NCBI GenBank assembly: GCA_914767715.1
Contig: OU612066.1
Coordinates: 29,612,283-29,672,282, forward strand
DNA length: 60,000 bases
Direction: 5' to 3'
From: Membranipora membranacea
Taxonomy: Eukaryota > Bryozoa > Gymnolaemata > Cheilostomatida > Membraniporidae
This document shows, in pieces, positions 12,801 to 23,034 of this stretch (its first letter is position 1; every line of letters starts with the position of its first letter). A program made the translations under genes and the position numbers. The notes below the pieces were generated by a model. That model made no database searches. It was not told where the DNA came from and saw only the letters and a program-made list of their open reading frames with translations.

Positions 12801-15800
12801 CACACTCTCCGGATCTCAGTCTTTGTCCACGTGGTGAGTATTGTGATAGATGTTTGGATAAATCGTCTCGTGTTTGACTTACTCATAATGACAGGTTGAG
12901 TCTGACTGATCATTCTGGTCAGAGGGACAGGCTGATAGAGAAGTGCATATCAGCTTAGTCAGTCAAAAGGTGCATTAATGTCAGCTAGCTAATGCTTGGT
13001 TCACATTGTCCCAGATGACACTAGGATGCCATCCCAGATGCTTATCCCAGTCACATTATAACACTCATCCCAGATAGCCCAATCCCAGTCAATGTGAACC
13101 AGAAAATGACACACTCCCAGACTGTCTGGGTCCGTCTGGGATAGCATCGGGAAAGTTTGACGCTTACGAACTTTCCCGATACTATCCCAGACGGACCCAG
13201 ACAGTCTGGGATTGTGTAATTTTCTGGTTCACATTGACTGGGATGGCTATCTTAGATGGCTATCCGGGATGAATGTTATAATGTGACTGGGATAAGCATC
13301 TGGGATGGCATCCTAGTGTCATCTGGGACAATGTGAACCAAGCATTAGTCAAGAAGCACTTAACTTAGTAAGCTTGGGTGGCCAAAAATTTAACTGTGTA
13401 AAGCATACACAAAAAGGCGAATACTCCACCAGGCTATTTATGATTATGTTGTACTGCTTTTGTTCCAAGTAATTATGAACACCTCTGCATATGTTTTTCT
13501 GTATTCACAGGATTTGGGTTCACCGAATTTACAATAGAACTGGACACCTATTCTAATCCCACTGACAGAAAGGCTACAACACTCAAGTGTGATGCCAGTG
13601 ATAACTGTGACCTCACTTTTGAGATCTGCATCAGCGATCTTTACTCCAACAGGTTCGTCTACACTCAAATTAATGTAAAAATGAGTAATTATACTCACAG
13701 TAATAAGAAGTAAGATCCTTTGCCTAGTTCTGTTCCATGTGCAACCAGATGCATGATAAATTGCTATGCACCTTGTCATTTTCGCCTACGATTGTTTAGT
13801 CAAAGATTATTGTTGCATCCAATATCATGATGTTGATAAAAGTGAATGCTTACAATGTTGGGTAAAAAATGACTATGAGCGGAGACTATTAAAATGATTT
13901 GACATGTTTTTGGGACCTACGTAGTTCACACTTATGAGGGTACAATTCCTAGTTTATTTGAAACCCACCATGACCACATCTCAGATGATGCTGTAGAAAA
14001 AAATTTGAGTTTCTTGGTCAAAATATGTGTGTCTAAGATTGTGATCTTTTATTATTGTTCATAGGGATTGTAAATATGCCAACATATTTACTGGAGTTGT
14101 ACTGGAAGGAACCGTTGTTAGGTTTGGCAATATAGTAGGAAACGTAAATAACCCGATAAATATCACTACTGGTCTCCAGCAGTGGAAGGTATGTATGCTT
14201 TCCCTTCCTAAACATATTTCTTTTATTATTGATTGCGTTTTTATGAAGAGATATAAATTTAATTATTATGATTAATATAGTATGCTATTTGCTTGTATTC
14301 ATCTATTTTTGAACCTAATACATTTAATACAATATAATTAACTCCAACCATGGCTTATTTCCAGGGTTCTTTGTTTGCAGTTGCCTCTTAGTCAAATGTG
14401 CAGGTCTTGTACATATTACATTGTGTCTGGCGACGGATCTCACCCATGAATTTTATTTGGAAACTGTGATGCATCTCAGCATAAAACTGATAAAGTGTAG
14501 AACACTGCTCTTTCTTTACCACGTTGTTTATGGTAGATTTACTTGTTTTGTAGGGAGTAAATGTGTACATAACAGTATGGGACGAAGACATCAATGACAT
14601 CACAACCTTCGTCAATTATGATCAAGTTGATGAGTTCAATATTGATCTGCTTCAAGCACCTGATTCTGGAGTTCAGACCATTTCACGCCCGGGATTGAGA
14701 CAGACTGATCCAACTCAGTAAGTGATCGTCGTATCATACTAATACTACTAACTGACTGGATTCTGAAATGAGTTTACTAGTTTAGTTGTTTTAGATACTA
14801 TTATGGCCGGCTGCTCACGCAAAAGAGCCAAAAACCAACTAGGGTAATTCCAACAAGGCAAAGTCTTGTGCACATTTGTCATATGAGAGTGGTATTAAAC
14901 AAAAGGATCTATCTAGTCACCACCCATTGTCTCTTTCAGGTTGACACTACGAACATCTGTGGCATGTCCTCAAGGTCCAACAGCACCAACCACAACACCA
15001 ACTTCAACAACCACAACGCCTACCACAACAACAACCACTCCAACCACAACTACCACAACACCAACTACTACCACTACAACACCAACAACCACACCAACAA
15101 CTACACCAACTACTACCACCACAACACCCACTACTACAACCACAACAATGAGCACAACAACGACATCTACAACAACTACTACTGTGATAACAACAACATT
15201 ACCACTTTGTCCGATCGTCTCTACCCCAAAACCCTCTGGCTGTACTACTATATGCTTCGCCTCCTACCAGATTATACCAAGTGAGTGTGTATTATCAGCT
15301 AAGTCTCCAATAAAGTAACATGGTAAAGGGTTTAAAGATAACCTAACGCCCCCATCTGTAATAGTAACGGAAGGCATGCCGGCTAAAATGTGTGTAATAG
15401 CCCAATAATACCCGACCTTCAATTGAGTCCCCTTCATATCAATGTCTGACTGTGGCAAGGAGATAATCTGAATTATAACCTGATTGCTTCGTTACTAGAA
15501 CAAGTAAGATCAAAGATGCTTGCCAGAGTAAGTCCTCCTCTCAAGCTGGCAGGGAGTCACCAGTAGAATTATAGCAAATTTGATTTTGTTTACTGCCATC
15601 TGGCAGTCGATGATTGCTTGATTGTTCACTTTGATGGTTGACAGGTATGCAGCAGGGAATATCCTGTGATGTAGAGGATGAGGTGCTATGCGAACCCTCA
15701 CACTGTTTAGATCGTTTTAAATCCGAGCTTTGCCCAAGGCTGTGTGGTAAATGTCCTACCCCGCCTCCTCCGGGACCATGCAGACAGCGACCATACTGCC

Positions 15801-18800
15801 GCAAACAAGACGACTCGCTGTGTGTTCCAAGTATCTGTAATCAAGCAGGAGTTTCACAGGTAAGCTTACTTTTAGTTTTGCTCAACATTGGTAAAGTGTT
15901 GCGTATTGATTTATTGATGTAAATGGTCCTTTATTCCTATGATGTGCTCCAGTCTTCGAAAACCCTTGCAAAACCTTGTTTGAAAGATCAGCTGTTGATA
16001 CTACTGACAGGTCAATTATTCCACTGTAACTTTTTGCATGTAAGGCATTACCCATTCAAAGCAATCAACCCTCTTTTTGACATTAAAATAAACTACACAA
16101 ACTGAATCTTTGCCCCTCCACAATTTTTACCGTTGGAATTTGGTTGATTGCAGGTTTGCCCCATGACTTGCGGATTGTGTGTTGAGCCCCTAGGAGCTTG
16201 TGCCACCAAACCTTGTGGTCTGAGAGGAGAATGTACCAACACTGCCAATGCGTAAGTAATAGTCCTGCGATCTGTTATGGAAAAGCTGCCGAGAACATGA
16301 TCCAGTTCTTGAAATAATATACGGCAATGAGATACCTTAATAAGATAATGTGATAAGCTTAATGTAGCAGCCAACAGCAAAAGCTACATTTTGATATTTG
16401 ATGCGTCATGATGTGCTCCTTGTATATTAGTATTATATAAACTAAAATTAAATTAGAAAATTTTAATTGTTACAATTTCAAACTCTCTTCCATCATTTTG
16501 TTTCAGTAACATGCATACCCAATATGATTGGCCAAGCTTTAATACTCTCATAATAAATAATGTTAGCAAAGATTTTATGTATAAAAGTGTTTGTTTCTAG
16601 AGATGAAGCAGTTATCTTTTGTTCGTTTTAATCTAAATACTTAAAACAGTCATCTCAATTACAAAATTTTTTACGTAATCAATACTATTCTTTTTAAAAA
16701 AGGAATTATGCAATTTCTATGAGATTATAAACAAAGTATAGCTTGCCAACTTAATTCATTTTATTGCAAGCATTAGGGTTAAGGGGCTCCTAACTGCCCT
16801 TGTGAAGCAGAACCAAAAATTATACCTTGCATTTCAATGTTGAGTATGTTGCCAATCTGTGAAGGCAAATTGCAAATGTATTCATATTTAGTGGTGCCAG
16901 GGTTGATCCTATTCTATCCTTGTGAACCTTACAACCAATGAAGTCCCTCCCCAGGAGAGGGAGTTTATTATATCAACGAACAGTTGTTATATGATGTGCA
17001 CTAACTTAACTTAGTGTTATAGTGCCTCGACCGGTATAAAAGGGCCAGTCAATGTAAAGCGATCACCCAGCCATATCAAATTCAAATGGGGTTAGCAGCA
17101 TTCAGATTCCTCCTGCTTTTTTGGGAATATGATGAGCAGTCTTGACTTTATTGAGATGAAAATTGCATGGGCTGATGCAGATTTTTCATACACACATCCC
17201 AATATAAATCTTATTCCAAAAATCTCCTTAGAAAGTGGTGAAAATGCATCAGCTTTGACTCAAAATTGCACAGCCGCAGAGATTTCAAATTACCCGCCCC
17301 ACATTTTACTGGTTCTTATTGGTCAATTTTGAAATACGATTGACAGATTTATATAGTGCCTAGAATTTTTTTCAAGTGCCTAGTTACGGTTGCCGTCATT
17401 AATTGGCAATTATATGCTATTAAAATCCTACAATCAAGTTTACATGAGATTGGAGAAAATAGCTATATGGGATTTATCCAAGGGCACTGTTGAATACAGT
17501 ATCTTATCGATCATTTATGGAGTTTGTGAGGGTTGTAATGACCAAAACTCTATGTATCTCATCTAAGAGATTAGTATGATACAGTATAAAGGATTCGAGT
17601 AAATACGAGTATGATGATGTCATGTATTAGTGTATATTGTGAACAAAACAATATATATACTTTTATTGTCAGCAACAATTCATTATTACTAATGTTTTTC
17701 ATGATGTGACATAAATAAACATTCACTTCATTTATAATTGGTGGTCCTGAAAAAGGTCATTGGGTTTAGGGCTAGTTGTTTTGGTTGTCGCACATTGTCA
17801 TCCATGTATACCGGACATATGGAGGATTAGGGCATGCATCACCAAACCTTTTTCTCGAGATTGGCTACTTTTTTTGGGAGTATACCAATTAGCCGCAACA
17901 ATTTTTATGCAACCTTTTTTTTGACCTGTCTTTTCCATGAATGTCACATGTAGTGGGGAATTCCCATCTGCTGCAATAGAGCAACAACTAGAAATTTCCT
18001 GAATTTCAGATGCGACCATAATGAATATATCGTACACCAAAATTTTGAACAATGTGAGAAAGTGCGTTTCAACTTTTCTCTGTGGTGAGAGTGCAACTGG
18101 CCAAACAAAGTGACCTTTTCGGCAAAACTCAAAATCGACCGGAGGTTGGCTATGGCCGTATTATCACACACTTTCACACCACAGTCGAAATGACTTCCCT
18201 TCGGATGTTCACTTTACCACGGACATCCTCCGTCTTTTGCATTTATCTCCATCTGCTCATAGGCCTCTAATGTAACGCATACCACTAAAAATTTGTACTG
18301 CAAATTTTTCCGTAACAAGTTTTTTCTAGAGGAAGGTAATGCAGCAGCATCTCTCTAATTCACTTTCATTTCTGCAACATTATTTTTATTATCATCCTGT
18401 CAAAGATTATTACAATTATACCTCTACGATAGTTAGAATAAGTTTACACTATTTATTGTACAGGACCGTAGTTCTAGGTGAGGCAGAAAGGCACTGCCTC
18501 CCCTAGATAGCTAAATACAGTGGCCTAAAAACACTCTAATTCAATAATCCATGTCAGAATCAGCTCCTCTGGGATTTCCAGTTGCTTATTACATGGCTTA
18601 AATTTCTCGGGGAGGAGGTTACTGGTGATGCATTGGACTCACCTCGGACCTTTGCCTCCCCTACCATTTTTTCTAATCTACGGCCCTGTTATACAGTGGA
18701 ATAGCAGGATACAAATAATCCTTGTTTGTACACAAAGTCAAATGTTTTCATCAGCTGATGTGAAGTGTCGCTTCCTTTCAACATCACATAAACATTGCAG

Positions 18801-19719
18801 TCGGCTGCAAAGCTGCAAGGGCACAGGTGTTGCTTGATTTCTTGCATAACACACTTGAGCACTTGAGAAAACACTTGAAACATGCAAGCTCGATTTCTGC
18901 AAAACTCAAATGCCACGTGGACTGAGCTATAATAGGCGTAACTAGGCGTGACATTACACTCATTATCCAATGGTTTTGCTTGTCAATAGCAAATACTAAT
19001 TATGATTAATCCCGTGCACCACCTTTGGCGCGTAGGACTTTAACAGAATTGTCTGTTTCTGTGCTGTTCTGAGTTATGCTCCTTACCACAATTTGTTTTA
19101 TCATTCTTATCATATTGATGTTTTATATTTAACCTTGTATACTTTATTTATTATTTGTATGTCACTGCCGCTTTTTTAACGTTAATACTCAAATCGTTGC
19201 AGATATTTCTCATGTCTGTGTGATGCTGGAGTGACTGGTCTGCAATGTGATAGACAGATTTTCTTTGCTGATACAAACCTAGAAATAAGTGAGGAAATCG
19301 ACACATTGGATCATCAAATCTCACTGGCTGTAAAAGATGTTAAAGAAAAATCCCAAAATGTAAGTTCTCATTTGACCAGGATGATATGGGCAAGATAATC
19401 TGCTCCTCTAAAATTTAATTACTACAACATTAGATTTAAAATTTCTAATTGAGAATGAGACAACAGGGGCCTTTTAGCCCTTGACTTGTAGTTTCGTACC
19501 TCAATTAATCAGGAAACACATTGTGGGTAGAACAGTAACTTCCTTAGTTGTCTTCTCCTACCATCAGAAAGGCTAACTTTTAATTAATCATTCCATTTTT
19601 TATCTTTCTTGCAGGTCTCTCTAATGATGATAGGCATAATGTCTGGTTTAGCAGGCATTGCAGTTATGGTTTGTGTGCTCATTCTGATATCTACGGCCAG
19701 GCAAAGACGGAAAAACTGA
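471..19719 (+). CDS. Notch-ligand-like giant membrane protein: repeated MNNL-type modules, DSL, ShKT, EGF, TM (5' partial)
   Basis: Exons: 471-646, 772-1019, 1366-1456, 1919-2027, 2328-2482, 2883-3007, 3329-3635, 3765-3891, 5144-5316, 5439-6200, 6503-6632, 6912-7753, 8045-8168, 8551-8708, 9216-9329, 9558-9737, 10019-10130, 10409-10560, 10861-11014, 11353-11483, 11802-11988, 12167-12267, 12676-12833, 13511-13652, 14065-14188, 14554-14717, 14940-15280, 15645-15859, 16154-16251, 19203-19359, 19615-19719. All use GT-AG junctions, and the sum (6,162 nt) is one open frame of 2,053 codons plus stop. Seen: eight modules with the signature NPTD-x-KAT, CD-x-x-FEICVSD, DC-x-Y, then (after W-K/Q) G-x-x-x-Y-I-T-V-W-D-x-D and VDEF. 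Known: Delta/Jagged N-termini pair an MNNL (C2-like) domain with a DSL domain. Inferred: a type I cell-surface protein in adhesion or Notch-type signalling. Thr/Pro linkers suggest a heavily O-glycosylated stalk. The start and any signal peptide lie upstream of the window. Confidence 0.85.
934..2482 (+). other. MNNL-type module 1 (complete, directly before the DSL domain)
   Basis: Four exon pieces: DFLNLDDKKATGG, RCDLIFNLCISP, DCRYTDLW ending ETWQ, and GLSIDLTVWDED with ELVDRF. The order Cys-Asp-x-x-F-x-x-Cys, then the W-Q/G-L junction, matches the MNNL layout of Delta and Jagged. It is the only module followed by a DSL domain instead of a mucin linker, so it best represents the ancestral ligand head. 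Confidence 0.75.
2883..3356 (+). other. DSL (Delta/Serrate/LAG-2) domain, lacking one cysteine
   Basis: Split over exons 2883-3007 and 3329-3356. The sequence reads ACNTNYYGPMCNIWC, then GGFTCSPDG, then GYSGPREC. This is the DSL pattern C-x3-YYG-x2-C-x3-C, a fourth Cys, and the closing G-x-x-G-P-x-C. Known: canonical DSL domains have six cysteines in three disulfides. Here the fifth position (before the G-W/Y-x-G segment) is Trp, leaving the last Cys without its usual partner. Calling it DSL rests on motif spacing and its position after an MNNL-type module. Confidence 0.75.
3484..5475 (+). other. MNNL-type module 2
   Basis: Pieces in exons 3329-3635 (NPTDLKATGVKCD, CDLEMELCVSK), 3765-3891 (NCEYFSEQTPVLG, ending TKWE), 5144-5316 (GANVYITMWDRD, YDLVDEFSFD) and 5439 onward. 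The intron between its second and third pieces (3892-5143) carries a large inverted-repeat element. Confidence 0.75.
4150..5065. mobile_element. 916-bp terminal-inverted-repeat element flanked by TTAA
   Basis: The first and last ~150 bp are near-identical in inverted orientation. Ends read TTAA|AGCATCCATGAAATAA at 4150 and the reverse complement at 5065. Direct TTAA on both sides is the target duplication of piggyBac-type transposons. No transposase ORF is visible inside, so it would be non-autonomous. Terminal bases do not match the usual piggyBac CCY start, so family assignment is weak. It lies in an intron of the ligand-like gene. Confidence 0.7.
5439..5880 (+). repeat. Coding Thr/Pro mucin-type linker
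   Basis: The longest of the linkers: about 140 codons, almost only Thr and Pro in TTTTTP-like units, with mixed ACA/ACT/ACC codons. Such tracts are typical O-glycosylation stalks. The complement reads as Val/Gly-rich ORFs, which are shadows. Similar shorter linkers occur at about 800-930, 3350-3475, 6001-6040, 7100-7370, 7500-7580, 12710-12800 and 14975-15205. Confidence 0.9.
5899..6000 (+). other. ShKT domain 1
   Basis: Six-cysteine pattern C-x7-C-x6-C-x9-C-x3-C-x2-C with the typical CPKTCGLC ending, placed between two Thr/Pro linkers. ShKT domains are small disulfide folds common in cnidarian, nematode and sponge extracellular proteins. Nothing suggests venom function here; it is a module in a membrane protein. 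Confidence 0.85.
6043..7100 (+). other. MNNL-type module 3 (with intron loss)
   Basis: Exons 5439-6200 (NPTDIKATGVRCD, CDLYFEICVSD), 6503-6632 (DCKYLRTLTGV, ending TWK) and 6912-7753 (GLTIYITVWDQD, YDMVDEF). Unlike the other modules, its second half, the closing strand, the mucin linker, ShKT 2 and the start of module 4 all sit in one uninterrupted 842-bp exon. Confidence 0.75.
7372..7498 (+). other. ShKT domain 2
   Basis: Cysteine-rich segment with SPYCISSHC and the closing CPQLCQYC, flanked by Thr/Pro linkers. It has one or two extra N-terminal cysteines compared with domain 1 (CPLQCDYVGGDFDC). Confidence 0.8.
7587..9246 (+). other. MNNL-type module 4
   Basis: Pieces in exons 6912-7753 (NPTDEKATNVPCD, CDIVFEICVSD), 8045-8168 (DCQYNRIITDILG, ending LYK), 8551-8708 (GVSVYITVWDKD, EDMIDEF) and 9216-9329 (RLQLDADLLCPQ). 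Confidence 0.75.
9579..10890 (+). other. MNNL-type module 5 (divergent)
   Basis: Exons 9558-9737 (YVNPKNIQADRKSCD, CNIVIEVCMSS), 10019-10130 (DCSLYEYVSANIVG, ending KWQ), 10409-10560 (GASLQVRIWHKS, YRLVDTF) and 10861-11014. The usual W-D-x-D becomes W-H-K-S, so acidic residues expected at the C2-like loop are missing. Confidence 0.7.
10993..12706 (+). other. MNNL-type module 6 (shifted intron)
   Basis: Exons 11353-11483 (YANPSDAKSDNTACD, CDLVMRICVSN), 11802-11988 and 12167-12267. The usual intron before the GVSLAISLWDSD segment is absent, and an intron instead interrupts the downstream Q-V-D-x-F motif (FEQ|VDVF). This gives a different exon structure from its sisters. Confidence 0.7.
12819..14974 (+). 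other. MNNL-type module 7
   Basis: Exons 13511-13652 (SNPTDRKATTLKCD, CDLTFEICISD), 14065-14188 (DCKYANIFTGVVLEG, ending QWK), 14554-14717 (GVNVYITVWDED, YDQVDEFNID) and 14940 onward (QLTLRTSVACP). It is the last module before the ShKT/EGF stalk. Confidence 0.75.
12990..13347. mobile_element. 358-bp near-perfect palindromic foldback element (MITE-like)
   Basis: Reads TAATGCTTGGTTCACATTG inward from both ends and folds on itself almost completely around a short centre near 13,160. Inner segments repeat CCCAGA/TCTGGG motifs. It sits in intron 12834-13510 of the ligand-like gene. No coding capacity. Outer TA could be a Tc1/mariner-type target duplication, but this is not certain. Confidence 0.8.
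15665..15754 (+). other. ShKT domain 3
   Basis: Cys-x7-Cys-x4-Cys-x8-Cys-x3-Cys-x2-Cys with LCPRLCGKC at the end, in exon 15645-15859. It is followed by a short Pro-rich spacer (PTPPPPGP), not a Thr/Pro tract. Confidence 0.85.
15779..16180 (+). other. ShKT domain 4 (split by an intron)
   Basis: Starts CRQRPYC in exon 15645-15859 and ends VCPMTCGLC in exon 16154-16251. The intron falls after the Gln preceding the fourth conserved Cys. Confidence 0.8.
16252..19202 (+). other. Large intron of the ligand-like gene
   Basis: AT-rich, no supported exon. It holds a hAT-like MITE at about 18,463-18,693. The ORF at 17,129-17,332 has no recognisable similarity or splice context and is not called. Confidence 0.6.
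18463..18693. mobile_element. hAT-like MITE copy
   Basis: Ends CAGGACCGTAG at 18,463 and CTACGGCCCTG at 18,693, an imperfect inverted pair resembling hAT termini. A homologous, inverted partial copy lies at about 30,284-30,470 (shared AGAAAAAATGGTAG and CAGAGGAGCTGATTCTGAC segments). A clean 8-bp target duplication was not found. Confidence 0.5.
19615..19719 (+). other. Transmembrane helix and short cytoplasmic tail
   Basis: The last exon encodes a hydrophobic stretch (about VSLMMIGIMSGLAGIAVMVC and on to LILIST), then ARQRRKN and stop. The positive tail fits a type I orientation. Only about seven residues are cytoplasmic, far shorter than in classical Notch ligands, and no PDZ-type ending is seen. 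Confidence 0.85.
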
Positions 19720-20373
19720 ATACTGCGATTTCTTTAGATAAATGATTTGTAGCCAAAACGAACATCATTGTAATTCAGATTTTTTATTACCGTAACTTTT
19801 ATTCTGAATTAACAGCAACAAGAAATAAATGTTTTATATTAGACAGATTAAATGATCGTTTTATAGGAAATGTAGCTCTGACCAATGAGATTGCATGATG
19901 TTACAATTACTCACATCGTTTGTTTGTGACATGTTGCTTTCAAACAAGAACACAATTAATCCCTTATTAAACATTACCATCTAATAGATCAAATTTTAAG
20001 TCTGCATACTTGGAATATTGCTTAGGTCAGATTCTGCGACATATCGACCAACACAAAAAGGGTAGCTAGGCTATTAGGTTGCAGCTTCATATAACAAAAT
20101 GTGAATAAACAAAATGAGAGTAAATCAGAGTAGATCCATTAGAACTTAGTTTAGTCTTTTGATTACAGATTTTAGTCTGGTATAGAGATAATATTGAGGT
20201 AAATGTAGTTAGAAAAGACTTATTATCTGCGTCCCTTTTTATTTTGATCTTTTTGTTGAGCTGAAGTGATAAGATAAAAAAACCTTTGAGCTGAAATGCC
20301 TTGTTTGGTCAGAGAGAAAAAAAACATCATACCTCACCTGCTCCATACTCATCAAATTTAAAATTAAATTTAT
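19720..20373. other. Spacer between ligand-like gene and inverted duplication
   Basis: 3' UTR and AT-rich spacer. Apart from the polyadenylation signal nothing is recognised. Confidence 0.6.
19824..19829 (+). promoter_or_regulatory. Polyadenylation signal AATAAA
   Basis: Canonical hexamer about 105 bp after the stop of the ligand-like gene. Confidence 0.6.
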
Positions 20374-21070
20374 TCATTCTTCAGCGAAGCGGTCACCATG
20401 GTAATGTCCCAACACTTGCATTATAGTGACAACGCTGAAACTCACCACCCCAATCATAAGAAAATAAGACCATATCGTAAAGGGTCCATAGTTCTCGTAA
20501 CTGTACCCTACAGCAAACATTATAAGTGTGTCTCCTATGGCCGTGAGTTGAGGCAGAAATCAAAAGCTGAAGAAAAACTTTCAGAACTTTTAGTCATTTA
20601 TAACCTCACAGTTTTCCCAATTTATTTAATGTTAATTAATTGGCCATCTTTCATTGTATACCACATGGATATGTTTAAACAAGCATACCAATGAAGCTCA
20701 TAAATATGATTACTGTATACTGATTACCTTTCAATATTTGTGGTGTTGTTGAAAATGAAATAGTAGGTGTCCTTACCCATATTGAGAACAGTTTCTAAAG
20801 TCCCCTAAGCTAGAAACATGAAGAACATGAGCTCTATACTTTTCAAATAGCCGGTGATAACACCACAGATTGTGAATAGTACCATTATCACAGCACACAA
20901 TAAGTTTACATACTCAAACACACGGTCAATCAGTAAGGCACCTGTAAATATCATAATGTTACTCATGATCAAAAAGATCAGGCACTGTCTTAAGTTTGTA
21001 CACTCCATGATATCGAAAAGTCTGATTAGTCAATACGTCGAATAGAACTTAAACTACTGCTGCCACAGGT

Positions 21071-21139
21071 GCCTTTAAGATCTAGCTGAGATCCAACATT
21101 TTTATTAGTGTTGGATCTCAGCTAGATTTTAAAGGCACC
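21071..21139. repeat. Short hairpin element
   Basis: GGTGCCTTTAAGATCTAGCT and its near-perfect complement about 33 bp long on each side of a tiny loop (TTTTTATTAG). Present only in the left palindrome arm, so probably a small foldback insertion after the duplication. Confidence 0.6.
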
Positions 21140-21933
21140 CGATTGGTCAACAACAACATTTGTCATCACTTATGGTGGATGGCTGGGGAAGAAGATACTC
21201 CCTACATTTTGAGAGCTACTGGCTAGATGTTTTGATGCCACAACTCTCTATTTAAATTTTTGACTGGTGGCTCTGCTGGGCAAAGATCAGTTGCATCAGC
21301 AGTGGTTTAAAAGGTTAAATTTTGTTGAGCTAGCAATGATGCCGTCATGAGGATTTTAGTTATCTAATCAGATCGCTCGTTCTAAACAGCTTAAAAAGAA
21401 GGACAACTGCTCACAACTGCCTTTTTCTAGGTAGAACATTATTCTTATCATTGTTTTAGGGATTTAATCAGTAATAACGAAAAGTTACCTATAACGCCTC
21501 CTGAGAGATGCCCTGCGCCTCTCATACCGATAGCCTGTAACATGGTCTCATAGTTTGAGTTTGTCTGTGCTATAAGCTCTGGTATAACCGGTCCTGTCGA
21601 TTCTAATTGTGAAGCCTTCAATGAGAAACAAAGATGATAAAGAAGGCCTAAGCAACAGCAGGGCATCTCTGTGTGATCCGAGTGGAATAAATGAGCTCAC
21701 TGTCTAAGAAATTCAATTTCAAACAACCAAATTGTTAGAGATGATACATTACATGATTTAAATAATTTTATAAAGTGATCATTTATAGTTAATTACATTA
21801 TGTGTTATTGCCATCCCATAATCATATCCATGTGAATTTTGAGGTCGGCCAAGATAAAGCTGAGTTGTCACCTCTTAGCTCGACCTCAACATATACATCC
21901 ATTCCCATGGATCCTATTACAGGATGGATATTA

Positions 21934-22896
21934 ACCTTAGTAGTAAGTTTTTTTGAATAACGACAACAATGTGTAAAATACTGCGCTTAATTTTCTGACT
22001 ACAAGCCCATTCAAGTAGGTGCCCCTCAATGAAACAAACTGGGCCCCGCCCCCATCCTTTGGCTAATTTATGTTGCTGACTTAAAAGCTTTTGATTATGA
22101 TACAAATATATCAAAAATGCTGATGATACAACCTTTCATACGCCTATTGGTGACCCATCCACTGAGAACAATACTGTTAGCAAACACCTGGTCTGAGCAA
22201 AACAATATGATTTTGAATTCTAGCAAAACTGTGATACTGAATGTGGTTTACAAACAAACCTGCTATGCACCTTGGTGTAACCTATGGAGATGATAATCTC
22301 TTCATTTCTCCCTCTGAGCATACCAAGTTTTTAGGCGTATCCATAGACAGCACACTAACTTTCAGCAATCATGTTGACTATATTATATCTAAATGCTCTC
22401 AATGATGAGACTGCTGAAACGCAGGGCACTGATAGTGATGGCCTGAAAACCTTCTACGTAGCTAACACTAAGTCTACAATCTCCTACGCCTGCCCTGCAT
22501 GGTATAATCTACTATCAGATACCAATAAAACAAGACTAGAGAGGATCCAGCGCTCTGCTACTCGGATTATGCTGCCATTCTCTAACAACTATGAGCAGAG
22601 ACTGGACCATCTAGCACTGCCACCCATCACAACATTCCTGCACACATCTTGCAGCGAACATTTCACTAAAATAGCTGATGACAATAATCACCCGTTGAAC
22701 TCTCATATTATAATAAATACAAATAAAAAATCTGCTCGTAGAGCAAAAATACATAAATACAGGCCATCCAAGTGAAGAACAACCAAAAGTCAAGATACAT
22801 TTTTTGAATTTTATATGCGATTCTTCAACTAATGCAGCTCAGACTCCTTTTATTTTATTTTTTTTCGTTTATGTGCCGTACATTCGATGTTATCAA
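21934..22896 (+). mobile_element. 5'-truncated non-LTR retrotransposon fragment
   Basis: Flanked by 21-bp direct repeats (21,913-21,933 and 22,897-22,917; CCTAT-y-ACAGGATGGATATTA, one mismatch), the expected target-site duplication. Begins near the RT catalytic ADD motif (about 22,110), continues with FLGVSIDSTLTFSNHVDYI at about 22,328-22,385, and an open piece at 22,371-22,773 encoding the thumb/C-terminus (YACPAWYNLL, LERIQRSATRIM). Frames are broken between pieces, so it is dead. Confidence 0.75.
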
Positions 22897-23034
22897 CCTA
22901 TCACAGGATGGATATTAGATTTAAGGCAATAAACAACACCAACTTCAACTTCTTTTTTTGTTAGAAATTAGGCAATAAACAACGTCAAACTTTCAGATAG
23001 AGCTGAAGGGAGAAAATCAAATCAAAATAATCTG

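Larger units (their letters stand above)
16199..19248 (+). other. EGF-like domain (split by a 2.95-kb intron)
   Basis: Cysteine pattern C-x4-C-x5-C-x9-C-x-C-x8-C: CATKPCGLRGEC in exon 16154-16251, then FSCLCDAGVTGLQC in exon 19203-19359. Lacks the Asp/Asn calcium-binding start. A single EGF repeat contrasts with the many found in Delta and Jagged. Confidence 0.85.

Noticed and set aside
20398-20694. Plus-strand 98-codon ORF
   Set aside because: Antisense shadow of the transporter C-terminal exon; the same peptide appears antisense to the right-arm copy at 39,336-39,551.
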